A stretch of DNA of 64,000 bases from Bradyrhizobium sp. WSM3983 (GCF_000473045.1 NZ_AXAY01000003.1:124001-188000), one strand, 5' to 3'. Counted from the stretch's first letter, positions 46,757 to 56,016 are shown. The notes: generated from the letters alone by a model not told the origin. Made by a program: numbers and translations.

Positions 46757-47254
46757 TCAGTGCGTGGAGAGTTGCTGAGCCGACCATTTCTCGAAATCGG
46801 CAATTTCGGCGGAACCTTCGATCGTTGTAACGGTCCCGTCCCGAGTGAGAAGCATTGTCCTGGGAATATCGCCCTGCCAGCTGGGATCGATCTCGAACCG
46901 CAAGCGCTCGACAAAGCCGTCGCTAAAGATGAAGTTCTCAGTCGAGGATAGCCCCGCCTTGTCGAGCATTGATTGCGTGGCGGCCGGCAGGTTCGGCACC
47001 AGGTCGGCACTGATCGTGACCACGTCGATCTCAGGGTGGTCCTTTGCAAATTGCCCGAGCAACGGCAGCTCGACCTTGCAAGGACCGCACGTCACGCCCC
47101 AGAAGTGCACAAGCGTCGGACGACCCGCATGGCTCTTGAGCACGCCTTGCCAAGTACCACGTTCGAACGGCTTGAGAGCCGGCGGCGCTCCGAGAGCAGA
47201 CGCCGATACGATCAGGATACCCAGACCTAGAATGCCTGCAAATCCACGTCTCAT
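46757..47254 (-). CDS. TlpA/ResA-type thioredoxin-fold protein
   Basis: 165-residue secreted thioredoxin-like protein. A signal peptide (about 1-22) precedes the redox motif CGPC in VHFWGVTCGPCKVELPLL (about 56-59), and a cis-Pro region follows near IPRTMLL. Proteins of this type reduce copper-site cysteines of cytochrome oxidase or its chaperones. The start overlaps the stop of the Asp-box gene (ATGA), which points to joint expression with PCuAC. Confidence 0.88.
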   Translation of the reverse strand: MRRGFAGILGLGILIVSASALGAPPALKPFERGTWQGVLKSHAGRPTLVHFWGVTCGPCKVELPLLGQFAKDHPEIDVVTISADLVPNLPAATQSMLDKAGLSSTENFIFSDGFVERLRFEIDPSWQGDIPRTMLLTRDGTVTTIEGSAEIADFEKWSAQQLSTH

Positions 47255-48462
47255 GGCTGCGCCTCGATCGCTGCAAGGCGATAGCCCTCCGCCTTCGTCA
47301 TCCATGACAAGTACATTTGACGACCATTGGAGACCAGCAAGGGATGGTCGGACGTATCGGTTGTGCTCGATATCGTCTTCGACGGCGACCACGTCTCGCC
47401 ATCGTCATGCGAAATCGTCATCCGGACCGAGGTCTTTTCGCCGTCGAACTCCTTCCAGACCATTACCGTTCCCCCCGGACCTGCGAGCACGAAGGGTCGC
47501 GTCGGGTTGCGATCCAGCCGTCCCAGCGCCATAGGCGCAGAGAAGCTGCGGCCTTCATCGCGTGAGTAAGCGTAGAATAGCCCCTTCCGCACCTTCCCGT
47601 TCGTGTACCAGGCGACGTGATAGGTTCCGTTCGGCGCGACCGTGAGACTCGGCCCATGATGCGGGCAGGCGTTGATCTGCCAATCGTCGTTGCTGACCCG
47701 ATGGACTTCGCCCGGTGTCGAAAGATCGGCGAACGTCACGACTGCGTGGTCGCGTACGCCGCCCTCGAAGATATTTCTGAAAATCACGACAGGCCGCCCA
47801 GGCGCTGCAAACGTCAGCCCCAATCGGCAGCATTCGCAGGTGTTGTCGTGCGCGAGACTGGCCTCTGCGTAGGTCGCACCTCCGTCGCGTGACGAAGCAA
47901 AGAACAGCCCTGCCCCATCGTACTTCCGGCCGGCCTCCTTCGCAGGGACGCGATTGCGTTTATCGAGCCAAGCCGCGAAGATCGTCCCATCCTGATCGAG
48001 GGCCAGGGCCTCAAAACGCTGGCTTTCGTTGTTTGCGGTGATGGGCTTCAGCTCCGCAAAGCTCTTTCCGCCGTCGGACGATCGCGTGTAGAGCACCTGC
48101 CCGTTGAAGGCCTCATCCCTGAAGATCGAGAACGCAAGGGCGATTCCGCCGTTGCGACCAATCGCAATCTTCGGCCGGGCATCCGGTCCCCAATCAAGGT
48201 TCAGCCGCTTCGTCGTGACCTGAGTGGGGGTCGAGAAGCTCCGGCCCGCATCCTGCGAACTCGCGACCGACACCTGCCCTCCTGCCATCCAGGCAAGCCA
48301 CAGCGTTCCGTCGGGACCGAATGCGGGCGTCACCTTGGTGGCGCAGCGCAGCGTCGGCTCTTCACAAGCCGCTTCGGACGTGTGCTGACCGTGCATCTGT
48401 CCGAGCGCGGGGCTCTGCAAGAGCGCGAGAGCGGCTATCCCGAGCAAGCCAGTTCGGAGCAT
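47251..48462 (-). CDS. Secreted Asp-box (BNR-repeat) protein with Cys motifs
   Basis: 403-residue secreted protein with a signal peptide ending near PALGQ. At least five Asp-box motifs (SSQDAGRSF, RSSDGGKSF, SSRDGGATY, YSRDEGRSF, SHDDGETW) indicate a six-bladed beta-propeller like that of sialidases. Sialidase catalytic residues are not evident. Unusual cysteines occur in CEEPTLRC, CECCRLG and ACPHHG, which could form disulfides or bind copper. It sits between the TonB receptor and the TlpA gene. A role in copper handling is inferred. Confidence 0.82.
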   Translation of the reverse strand: MLRTGLLGIAALALLQSPALGQMHGQHTSEAACEEPTLRCATKVTPAFGPDGTLWLAWMAGGQVSVASSQDAGRSFSTPTQVTTKRLNLDWGPDARPKIAIGRNGGIALAFSIFRDEAFNGQVLYTRSSDGGKSFAELKPITANNESQRFEALALDQDGTIFAAWLDKRNRVPAKEAGRKYDGAGLFFASSRDGGATYAEASLAHDNTCECCRLGLTFAAPGRPVVIFRNIFEGGVRDHAVVTFADLSTPGEVHRVSNDDWQINACPHHGPSLTVAPNGTYHVAWYTNGKVRKGLFYAYSRDEGRSFSAPMALGRLDRNPTRPFVLAGPGGTVMVWKEFDGEKTSVRMTISHDDGETWSPSKTISSTTDTSDHPLLVSNGRQMYLSWMTKAEGYRLAAIEAQP

Positions 48463-48488
48463 GGCCTGATTCCTCTCGAAAGCGCGGA

Positions 48489-50912
48489 TCATTTGAACGC
48501 CACCTTCATACCCGCAACGAATGTGCGCGGCGAGCCCGCATAGATCGATCCCGTCGTATTTGCGAGCGTGCTCGCAGGGTTTTGAAGACCGGCCGCAGTA
48601 ACCGAATTGGTGATGTTGTTTGCCGACGCGACATACGTGCGGTCGAAGACGTTTCTGACCTCGAGAAACAAATTCAGGGACCTGAAGGAATCGGACACCA
48701 GGTCGGTCTTGTAGTGGACGTTCACGTTAACCAGCTCATAGCCTGGCGCCTTCAAGAGATTCGCGTTGTCCATGTAGAAGGAGTCCTTCCACTGGACCTC
48801 CACGAAGCCTCCGAGACCCGCTAACGCTCCGGCAAACTCATCGTAGCCGATCCTGGCAGTCAGCTCGTTGGGCGAAATACCGGGAATCTTGTTGCCTGCC
48901 CGGTTGAAGCTGAATACCGCTCCGTTGGTGATGTTCTCGACATACTCCGTGTAGACCTCGTCGAGGTAGGTGTACGCCGTCATCAATCGCCAGCCCGGAG
49001 AGAACTTCCAGTCGGTGGCAAGCTCAATTCCGCGATGCTCAGAGCGCGGCGCGTTGAACATGTAGGTTGCGTTGCTCGCACTCGGATTGCTCGCGGCCTG
49101 ACTCACCAATTCATTTCGGAAAAACTCGTAAAATGCCGTCGCGCTCAGTTTAACTGCATTGCTTGGCATCCAGTCGAAGCCAAGATCATAACCGACATTG
49201 GTCTGCGTCTGGAGCTGGGTGTTGTTGCCAAAATCACCATTCGGAAGAACGAACAGATTCGACACTTGCGGTGTTCCGTAGCCAGTCGCCACGCGTCCTC
49301 GAAACTGCCATTGCGGATTGAGCCTGTATAACAGCGCCAATTCGGGGGCCGTGTTCTCAATCTTCCGATCGGCCGTGGTGGGCGTAGGAATCGTAGCGAT
49401 CGGAACGTTGAACGTGTTGTACTTATAGAGGGTATTTACACCCTTTAGAATCGTGGTTTCCCAACCAATTCCAGCTATCGCGGTCAAATCAGGAGTAAGC
49501 TTCAGTTCCTCCCTCGCCCGTACCCCGTAGTTGGAGGTATCGCTGAAGGTATTCGCCTGGAGCAGCCCCAACGTGGCGTTTCCGCCAGGCATGACGTTGC
49601 GCGTGTCGCTCGACGCCACGAGCGTATTGTACCACGCGCCGACAAGCGTAGTGGAATCCAGGCCGAGGATTTCGCCGCGCTTCGTAATGTCGCTCATGTA
49701 GTTGTACGAGGGGAAATCTCCGATCGCGCTGGTCGGGCCAGTCGGCTGGCTGATGTTCCTGTCGTCGAAGACGAACTGGTTTCGCCAAGTCGTGGTGTTG
49801 TCGAAGTCGTGCTCCCATCGTCCACCGACAATGGTTCGCCGATCGTTTCGCCCAAGACCCGTTTGCGTTGCCGTCTCGGTGTCCTTGTCGCTTGCGATGC
49901 CCGTTCTTGCGTTGAAGCCGTTGTTGAAGAGAGACACGATTGGACATCCGGCCACGCCTGCGCCGGTCGTACAGCCCTGTTGGAATGGATTGGTGTAGAA
50001 CTGGTTCAGCGACTGCCGAAGCGGCAGCCGCGCGCTCAGGTCGTTGTTGATGATCTTGACCGTGAAGCGATCGTCCGGCGTCGCCTTGAGCGTCCCGAAA
50101 AAGTTGACTGTCTGCGTATTGAACCAGCTATTGCCGATATAGCCGTCGCCCCTGGTGTCGCTGGCGAACAGCGACCCCTCGAAATTCCCGACCTTCTTGC
50201 CAGCGGCCAGGTAATTGTTGAGGTAGCCATAGCTACCCCCATCGACTCCGTATTCGACGCCATCGATCGTGCCACCTGGCCGCGTCCGGAAATTGAGCGC
50301 GCCGCCGGTCGCGTAGTTGCCATAGAGCGCGGACGAGGGTCCGCGGACGACGTCGATCGCACCATAGGCGTGGGGATCGATCAGGTCGCTTCGCGACAGG
50401 CCGTCCGGCTGTGTCACCAGGAAGCCGTCATCAAAGATGACGAGATTGCGGATGCCGAAGCTGTTTCGAGCGTTGGATCCGCGAATGGAGATGCCGAAAT
50501 CGCGCGGCCCGTTTCCTTGTTTGATCGAAATACCTGGACTGTCACGCAGGACGTCGCTCACGGAAAACGAGGGCCGATTGTCGAACTGGCTGCGATCGAT
50601 CGTCGTCGCAGTCTGCCCGGCAGGCGCCTGATTGAGGCCGTCCCGCGCGGCACTCGCAGTCACTGTCCTGTTCTGGGTCGGAGCGCCAACGGTCGGGTTC
50701 GCTGCAACCCGCCGGGTCGAGCGCGCCGCCGAGACGGAGCGTGACCTCGATTGACGCACCAGAGGCTTGGGACGAGCCGCCTGAGGCGCGTCAACGGTTA
50801 CGGGAGGGAGCGGCTGCTGGACGACCTGGGCTTGCGCGTCGGAGCTGACGGAGGACAGCATCCAGCAAAGCACGGGGAGGCTTGCGCTGTTGAGCGTACG
50901 AATACGAAACAT
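48489..50912 (-). CDS. TonB-dependent outer-membrane receptor
   Basis: 807-residue receptor. A signal peptide is followed by a TonB-box-like segment LPPVTVDAP (about 35), a linker rich in Arg and Ser, a plug domain (about 105-230; SVSDVLRDSPGISIKQG, IDVVRGPSSALYGNYATGGALNF, cited in parts) and a 22-strand barrel ending with FVAGMKVAFK. Given the neighbours, copper or a copper complex is the likely ligand, but no family-specific metal motif confirms it. Its stop is 26 bp before the Asp-box start. Confidence 0.92.
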   Translation of the reverse strand: MFRIRTLNSASLPVLCWMLSSVSSDAQAQVVQQPLPPVTVDAPQAARPKPLVRQSRSRSVSAARSTRRVAANPTVGAPTQNRTVTASAARDGLNQAPAGQTATTIDRSQFDNRPSFSVSDVLRDSPGISIKQGNGPRDFGISIRGSNARNSFGIRNLVIFDDGFLVTQPDGLSRSDLIDPHAYGAIDVVRGPSSALYGNYATGGALNFRTRPGGTIDGVEYGVDGGSYGYLNNYLAAGKKVGNFEGSLFASDTRGDGYIGNSWFNTQTVNFFGTLKATPDDRFTVKIINNDLSARLPLRQSLNQFYTNPFQQGCTTGAGVAGCPIVSLFNNGFNARTGIASDKDTETATQTGLGRNDRRTIVGGRWEHDFDNTTTWRNQFVFDDRNISQPTGPTSAIGDFPSYNYMSDITKRGEILGLDSTTLVGAWYNTLVASSDTRNVMPGGNATLGLLQANTFSDTSNYGVRAREELKLTPDLTAIAGIGWETTILKGVNTLYKYNTFNVPIATIPTPTTADRKIENTAPELALLYRLNPQWQFRGRVATGYGTPQVSNLFVLPNGDFGNNTQLQTQTNVGYDLGFDWMPSNAVKLSATAFYEFFRNELVSQAASNPSASNATYMFNAPRSEHRGIELATDWKFSPGWRLMTAYTYLDEVYTEYVENITNGAVFSFNRAGNKIPGISPNELTARIGYDEFAGALAGLGGFVEVQWKDSFYMDNANLLKAPGYELVNVNVHYKTDLVSDSFRSLNLFLEVRNVFDRTYVASANNITNSVTAAGLQNPASTLANTTGSIYAGSPRTFVAGMKVAFK

Positions 50913-51005
50913 CACTTGGATTCCTGACGTCCGGCTTGTCGGCCGGTTCATTAAGCACGCCGTTGGCACAGCATCGCCGCACCAACGGTTCGATCCGTCG
51001 TTAGG

Positions 51006-51392
51006 TCAGGAAAAGTGCGGAGGTCCCCGCGCCTGGGCGCTTGAGCCCTTATGGGTCGCGGCAGCGGACGCACCCGCCGCGTGCCACACCACACGTTCGG
51101 CGTGGCGGAAGGGAACGGAGAGCGTTGCGTGCGACGGCGAATCGAACGACGCGTTGGTCTGCGCCAGGCAACACAGCGCGCAGGCACCGGCATGTGCGGT
51201 CGGCGCGCCGTTCTGGTCGCTCGGAGCCCCCTGCTCGCTGACGCTGTGGCAGATGACACCGGTGGCAAGCGGATCGGCAACGGCCTGGCCGGCCGCCCAG
51301 CAGGCGGCAATCGGCGCCAGCACCTGCATCACCAAGGCGAGCAGGACAACCGATAGGAATTTTTGCAGCCGCGCGCGCATCCGCCGAACCAT
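51006..51392 (-). CDS. Small Cys-rich DUF2946-like protein, copy 1
   Basis: 128-residue protein with an N-terminal signal or anchor (LQKFLSVVLLALVMQVLAP) and the motif ACALCCLAQ in its middle, plus single Cys residues near 31 and 48. DUF2946 proteins of this layout are found beside copper-related TonB receptors. A near-identical copy lies at 53953-54339; the two differ mainly at the C-terminus. Copy 1 lies just upstream of the TonB receptor gene. Confidence 0.75.
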   Translation of the reverse strand: MVRRMRARLQKFLSVVLLALVMQVLAPIAACWAAGQAVADPLATGVICHSVSEQGAPSDQNGAPTAHAGACALCCLAQTNASFDSPSHATLSVPFRHAERVVWHAAGASAAATHKGSSAQARGPPHFS

Positions 51393-51416
51393 TCGTTCGC
51401 CTACTAACTAAACACC
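51074..51416. repeat. 343-bp direct repeat, copy 1
   Basis: Aligns without gaps to 54021-54363 (constant offset 2947 bp), with only scattered substitutions. It covers most of the DUF2946-like gene and about 24 bp of its upstream sequence. Confidence 0.85.
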
Positions 51417-51572
51417 AAGTGAGAGCAGTGTCGAGATCGCATCTTGGCCCTGATTGCCTCAGGACAATCTCCTCGGGAAAGACTATCCCTCGCCCTCGCC
51501 AGCCAAGCCGCCCGTGACCCGGCCTGGCGCGGTTCGCGCATGCTGCACCGATAGGCTCTTCCTCTCATTGAT

Positions 51573-52505
51573 TCACGTCACGAGGTGAACGGCGGGATGC
51601 AGCGTGCCGAGCAGCCCAACAATGGCGAAGATGGCAAGACCAAGGGCCAGTTCGATACTACTATTCCGTGTTAGCCCGCGCAGCCCACCCGCGCCCGGCT
51701 GGGCAAGCCGCGGCGTCAACAACAGCCGGTTGATCGTTGCGAGGGCCAACATCACCGCGAACAGAGCGAGCTTTAGCAGCAGCAATTGTCCGTAGCTGGT
51801 GGCGAGCAGCGCGGTAACAGATCCAACCAGGATGACGGCATTAATCGAGCCCGAGAGCATGAGCGCAGTTACGCTAATGATGCCCACCGTCGAAAACCGT
51901 TCGACCGCATCGCGGGCGAACGGTTTCGCGTTGTCGCCGTTGGCGGCGGCCAGTAGCAGGATCAGCGGCACCAGGCCGCCTACCCATGCCGCGGCGGCAA
52001 TCAGATGGAGCGCATCCGCCACAAGATGGAGATACCCCATTGCGCCGATCGTGGCGGCGGAATGGCCCGTCCAGGCAAGGCTTGCCGTGAACGCGAACGA
52101 GGCTGCCAGTCCAAGCCGTTGTGCGATCGTCACGTGGTCAGAGGCCAAGCAAGCGGCTACCAAGATTGCAAGGCCCACTCGGACGATCATCACCTGGCCG
52201 AACTGGGTTTCGTAGACGACCGTCGATAGCACATCCGCAGTCAACGCATCCTCGAGCTGCAACCCACTCATTGCGGCGGACTGAAGCAACAACCAGATCC
52301 CGCCGGAGATCACGGCAACGGCCAGACTGATGCACGAGACCCGTTGTGTCTGGGTACGGAACACGGCAGCCACCGTCGCTTCCGGGTACAAAACAGGCTC
52401 GGTGACCACGGTACGAAAAAGCATGTTTCCGGCCATGATCGCCGTAGCCGCGAAATGCACAGCACGCGTCGCAACCAAAGGCGCCCCAGCGGCGGACCAA
52501 TCCAT
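51573..52505 (-). CDS. copD: CopD family copper transport protein
   Basis: 310-residue inner-membrane protein with about eight helices. Membrane His and Met residues lie in VHFAATAIMAGNMLF, WTGHSAAT and LHLIAAAAWVGGLVPL, as in the CopD/YcnJ domain. It lacks the CopC domain fused in the other CopD protein of this window; CopC is instead encoded separately 13 bp upstream. The pair probably binds copper in the periplasm and imports it. Confidence 0.9.
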   Translation of the reverse strand: MDWSAAGAPLVATRAVHFAATAIMAGNMLFRTVVTEPVLYPEATVAAVFRTQTQRVSCISLAVAVISGGIWLLLQSAAMSGLQLEDALTADVLSTVVYETQFGQVMIVRVGLAILVAACLASDHVTIAQRLGLAASFAFTASLAWTGHSAATIGAMGYLHLVADALHLIAAAAWVGGLVPLILLLAAANGDNAKPFARDAVERFSTVGIISVTALMLSGSINAVILVGSVTALLATSYGQLLLLKLALFAVMLALATINRLLLTPRLAQPGAGGLRGLTRNSSIELALGLAIFAIVGLLGTLHPAVHLVT

Positions 52506-52518
52506 TGCGGCGACGCCC

Positions 52519-52869
52519 TTAAGGACCAACCTCGAAGGTGAAGTTCCCGTCGGTCGTATGGGTATCCACCGACAACACGCGCCAGTTGACGTGGTAGGTG
52601 CCCGCACCACCACCTTTCAGCGAGACGGACATCTGATTGCCGCTGACGCGCGTCTTGCCGGCTTCGATGCGTTGTCCAGAGGGACCGGTAACCGTTACGG
52701 AACTGAACGCCGGCTCCAGTTTCTGCGTGAACCAGAGTGTTACCTCTCTCGGAGGGCTTCCGACCTTGTTGCCGACACGTGGCTCGGCATGATCGAGAAA
52801 AGCGTGGGCGCATGCTTGGCCGGTCGTCAAAGAAGCCAGCAGCAGGAGTCCTAGTGATGAGACGCGCAT
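52519..52869 (-). CDS. copC: Periplasmic copper-binding protein CopC
   Basis: 116-residue CopC. After the signal peptide (cleavage in GQACAHAF) the mature protein begins HAFLDHAEPRVG, giving the N-terminal His of the Cu(II) site. The other ligands are probably Asp and His in LSVDTHTTDGNFTFEV. The Met-rich Cu(I) loop of Pseudomonas CopC is absent, so it is likely a Cu(II)-only type. It lies 3 bp after the stop of the beta-barrel candidate and directly precedes copD. Confidence 0.93.
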   Translation of the reverse strand: MRVSSLGLLLLASLTTGQACAHAFLDHAEPRVGNKVGSPPREVTLWFTQKLEPAFSSVTVTGPSGQRIEAGKTRVSGNQMSVSLKGGGAGTYHVNWRVLSVDTHTTDGNFTFEVGP

Positions 52870-52872
52870 GGT

Positions 52873-53889
52873 TCAATTCCTTGCAAATGGGCTGGCAGGC
52901 TGAACCGCCCCACCGAAGATCGGCTTGCCGATGCCGTGCGGGTCGATGTCGTCCAGGTACAAATGCAATTGAGCGATGAAGCCGACATTGGTTCCGCTTT
53001 GCCGATTGATCGGGATCAGCGCCTCCGCGGCGATCTGAAACTTGTTGCCAACCCAGATGACTCCGGGATTGATCGTACCCGTTATCATCGTGCCCGAGGT
53101 GAGCGTGTTCGCCACCGGCGTCTGCAAGGTGGCTTCGACGAGCGGGACCAGGTGATTTATGAAATCCGGCAGACCGAGATCGACGACCGCCGATTTCAGA
53201 TAGGGCATGCTGTACTGGATGGTGCCGCCCCAGTTCAGCACCCGTGGATGGAATTCGGTGTCAGCGGCGCTCAGCCCCGTGTCCGGATCAATCCCGAAGG
53301 TGGTGGTGAAATTCCGGCCCGGGATGGCGTAGCCGACCTGGCCCGTGATCGCTACCGGCCGAAGCCAGGAGATCGTGTCGGGAAGATCGCCAAAGCCTTT
53401 GCCGAAATAGATCGTAGGCGTGTAGGTGTTGAACGGATCCGCTCCCACGCTTTGCGCGCCCGTGCCGCCCCATTCCACGCTCAAACCTACCGACATCACA
53501 AATTCATGCACGGGGTCCTTGAATACCCGATACTTGAACGTGGTTTCCAGATTCTGGAATCCGTTGGCCCCGGGGACCGTTGCGTCGATCGGACCGAGGA
53601 AAGTGTAGGTCGAGCCAAATGAGATCGCGAAATCCTCGGTGATCCGCTTGGAGAACTCGCCGGACACGTCGCGCTGCCGAACGGGCGGAACGTCACCGGT
53701 CTTGAAGCTGTCGAAGGTGGGAAGCGAGAGTTCATCGTTAACGCCGGGATCGTCGATTCCGAGCGTTGCCGGAAAGAAGCGGTTGCCGACGATCTCGTGG
53801 GCAAGGCTTCTGGAAACAAGACTTGGGGAGAGAGAACAAAGCGCAATAGCGAGGCCCGACAGGCCCGCGCGCGCGCCACTGATAGACAT
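52873..53889 (-). CDS. Predicted outer-membrane beta-barrel protein in the copper region
   Basis: 338-residue protein with a signal peptide ending near SLAHEIVG. The rest is rich in alternating beta-strand patterns with Gly and aromatic residues (FAISFGSTYTFLGP, HEFVMSVGLSVEWGG, NVGFIAQLHLYLDD). I do not recognise a named family. It lies 3 bp upstream of copC and so is almost certainly cotranscribed with copC-copD. It could be a copper-related outer-membrane channel; this is inferred from position and strand pattern only. Confidence 0.72.
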   Translation of the reverse strand: MSISGARAGLSGLAIALCSLSPSLVSRSLAHEIVGNRFFPATLGIDDPGVNDELSLPTFDSFKTGDVPPVRQRDVSGEFSKRITEDFAISFGSTYTFLGPIDATVPGANGFQNLETTFKYRVFKDPVHEFVMSVGLSVEWGGTGAQSVGADPFNTYTPTIYFGKGFGDLPDTISWLRPVAITGQVGYAIPGRNFTTTFGIDPDTGLSAADTEFHPRVLNWGGTIQYSMPYLKSAVVDLGLPDFINHLVPLVEATLQTPVANTLTSGTMITGTINPGVIWVGNKFQIAAEALIPINRQSGTNVGFIAQLHLYLDDIDPHGIGKPIFGGAVQPASPFARN

Positions 53890-53952
53890 GGGAAGTCTCC
53901 GCAAGAAAGCACAGCGACATGCAGGTTCAAGCGGCCGGTCCGGCCGCGAAAC

Positions 53953-54339
53953 TCACATCAAATACGGAGGCGCGCGCGCTTGGGCGTTGGAACCGCCAAG
54001 TAAAGTGACTACGCCTGCATCCGCCGCGTGCCACACCGCGCGCTCGGCGTGGCGGAAGGGAACGGAGAACGTTGCGTGCGACGGCGAATCGAACGACGCG
54101 TTGGCCTGCGCCAGGCAACACAGCGCGCAGGCACCGGCATGCGCGGTTGGCGCGCCGTTCTGGTCGTTCGGAGGCCCCTGCTCGCTGGCGCTATGGCAGA
54201 TGACACCGGTGGCAAGCGGATCGGCAACGGCCTGGCCGGCCGCCCAGCAGGCGGCAATCGGCGCCAGCACCTGCATCACCAAGGCGAGCAGGACAACCGG
54301 TAGGAATTTTTGCAGCCGTGCGCGCATCCGCCGAACCAT
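53953..54339 (-). CDS. Small Cys-rich DUF2946-like protein, copy 2
   Basis: 128 residues, the same length as copy 1, with the same signal, ACALCCLAQ motif and single Cys positions. The two proteins are nearly identical over about the first 105 residues; the last 20 differ. It lies upstream of the beta-barrel-copC-copD set, in the same relative place as copy 1 before the TonB receptor, suggesting each copy leads one transcriptional block. Confidence 0.75.
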   Translation of the reverse strand: MVRRMRARLQKFLPVVLLALVMQVLAPIAACWAAGQAVADPLATGVICHSASEQGPPNDQNGAPTAHAGACALCCLAQANASFDSPSHATFSVPFRHAERAVWHAADAGVVTLLGGSNAQARAPPYLM

Positions 54340-54363
54340 TCGTTCGTCTGCTAACTAAACACC
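54021..54363. repeat. 343-bp direct repeat, copy 2
   Basis: Partner of 51074-51416. The lack of any gap indicates a recent duplication or gene conversion between the two blocks. Confidence 0.85.
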
Positions 54364-54970
54364 GTGCCGGTCCCGAGTCGAGGACACATCGCCAGCCTTG
54401 TTGGGATGGCGCAAATTTCTCGAAAAATGTGTTCGGAGGGACTCCATCCCGAAGCCGTGTCCGGCATTTGAGGCAGTCGCGCCGTCCTGCCCATCCACAG
54501 AATTCTTATGTTTGTCATATACTTATGGGGTTAACAGCCCGATCATTTCGTCAGCTGCTCTAATTTTGAACAATCGTTGCCGAAAATGATGACAAGTGAG
54601 AAAAGTTGATCTAGCATCCTCTTGCTCAGGCTAGCCGCGAGGTCAAAGTCTGGTGGTCCAAGTCTCGGGAGGAGCCCCTGGCGCGCAAAACGCAGCGTCG
54701 CCCCGCCAATCAAGATCAAATCTTAGAATCGGGGATAATAGGGTCGACACAATTTTTGAGCGGGGCTAGGGCCCCGCTCTTTTTTTGCCTGCGCGGCTGA
54801 TGTGCCGGTGAGTGCTTCTCCCAATCCGATCGAGCGGAGCTTTGAACGCGCGGCCTCGCGCGGTGCGGATCTGACGCCGCTGGTTGAGTGGCATCAACTC
54901 TTGTGACAGACTTTCCACATCGGTCGCGCAATCAATGACGCGCCGACGATAAATTATATGGGAGCGAGCG
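54340..54970. other. Gene-free interval of about 630 bp with an orphan terminator
   Basis: Divergent spacer between the copper region and the sugar ABC operon. No open frame with credible coding features was seen. The region around 54500-54620 is AT-rich. A strong + strand terminator at 54758-54786 has no coding sequence upstream on that strand. A GATAAT at 54734-54739 could be a -10 box, but no clear -35 box was found. Confidence 0.55.
54758..54786 (+). terminator. Strong rho-independent terminator, no gene upstream
   Basis: Perfect 9-bp stem GAGCGGGGC (54758-54766) and GCCCCGCTC (54771-54779) with a 4-nt loop and a run of seven T directly after. Polarity is rightward. It may end a small RNA or a short leader; the binding-protein gene starts 185 bp further on. 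Confidence 0.85.
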
Positions 54971-55993
54971 ATGTCCGGGACGAAAGATTTCTCGACGACG
55001 AGGCGCGATCTTCTTCAGGCGGCAGCGACCGCCGGCGCCGCGACTGCCATCCTCGGCAGCATGGGCATAAACCCAGCACTTGCAGCCGAAGTCGGACGAT
55101 CCGAGAAGCCGCTGAAGGCGGCATTCTCCAACGCAGGCCTTCAGGCGACCTGGTGCGCACAGGGCAAGCAGGCCGCGGAATTCTGGGGCAAGCTGTTCAA
55201 TGTCGAAGTGACCTGGTTCGATGGCCAGCTCGATGCCGTGAAGCAGCGTGCAGCGATCGACAACATGGCGTCGCAGAAATGGGACTTTGTTGCGATCCAG
55301 GCGTTCGGCATCGGCACCCTTACCCAGCCCGTGCAGAAGATGATCGACGCCGGCACGCCTGTCATCGACATGGACACGCTGATTGCGCCGCTCGACCAGA
55401 TCAACGTCCACTCCTTCCTCGCTCCCGACAACGAGTTCATGGGCGCCTCGGTGACGCAGGCGCTGTGCAACGCGATGGGCGGCAAGGGCAAGATCATCAT
55501 GACCCAAGGCGCGCTCGGCCACACCGGCGCGCAGGGCCGCGCCAAGGGGTTCAACAATGTCGTCAAGCAATTCCCCGGCATCGAGGTGCTCGACACCCAG
55601 CCGGCCGACTGGGACGTCTCCAAGACCGCGCGGCTCTGGGAGACCTATCTGACCAAGTACCCGCAGATCGACGCGGCGTTCTTCCACAATGACGACATGG
55701 CGCTTGCGGCCGCCAACATCATGAAGGCGCACAACCGCAGCAACATCCTGATCGGTGGTGTGGACGCGATGCCGCCGGCGATCCAGGCGGTGAGCGAGGG
55801 CCGGATGTTCGCAACTGTCCGCAACCCGTCCTGCCGCATCCATGGCGGCGCGATCATCGCCGGTGTCGCGGCTGTGGTCGGTGGCGAGAAGAGTGGACAG
55901 GGCATCCCCAAGAACGTTGTCACCGACGGCCCGGTCGTGACCAAGGCCAACGCCGCCGGCATGCAGTGGATGGAAGATCACTTCCTGATCTGA
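54971..55993 (+). CDS. Sugar ABC importer substrate-binding protein
   Basis: 340-residue periplasmic binding protein of the type I (RbsB-like) fold. The N-terminus has a Tat motif TTRRDLLQAAATAG and a cleavage region near PALAAEV. Both lobes are seen, with TPVIDMDTLI and the hinge FFHNDDMALAAANIM. GGGAGCG precedes the ATG. It is the first gene of an operon with RbsA- and RbsC-like genes. The ligand is unknown. Confidence 0.9.
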   Translation: MSGTKDFSTTRRDLLQAAATAGAATAILGSMGINPALAAEVGRSEKPLKAAFSNAGLQATWCAQGKQAAEFWGKLFNVEVTWFDGQLDAVKQRAAIDNMASQKWDFVAIQAFGIGTLTQPVQKMIDAGTPVIDMDTLIAPLDQINVHSFLAPDNEFMGASVTQALCNAMGGKGKIIMTQGALGHTGAQGRAKGFNNVVKQFPGIEVLDTQPADWDVSKTARLWETYLTKYPQIDAAFFHNDDMALAAANIMKAHNRSNILIGGVDAMPPAIQAVSEGRMFATVRNPSCRIHGGAIIAGVAAVVGGEKSGQGIPKNVVTDGPVVTKANAAGMQWMEDHFLI

Positions 55994-56016
55994 AATCCTC
56001 CAAGACTTGAACTTTC

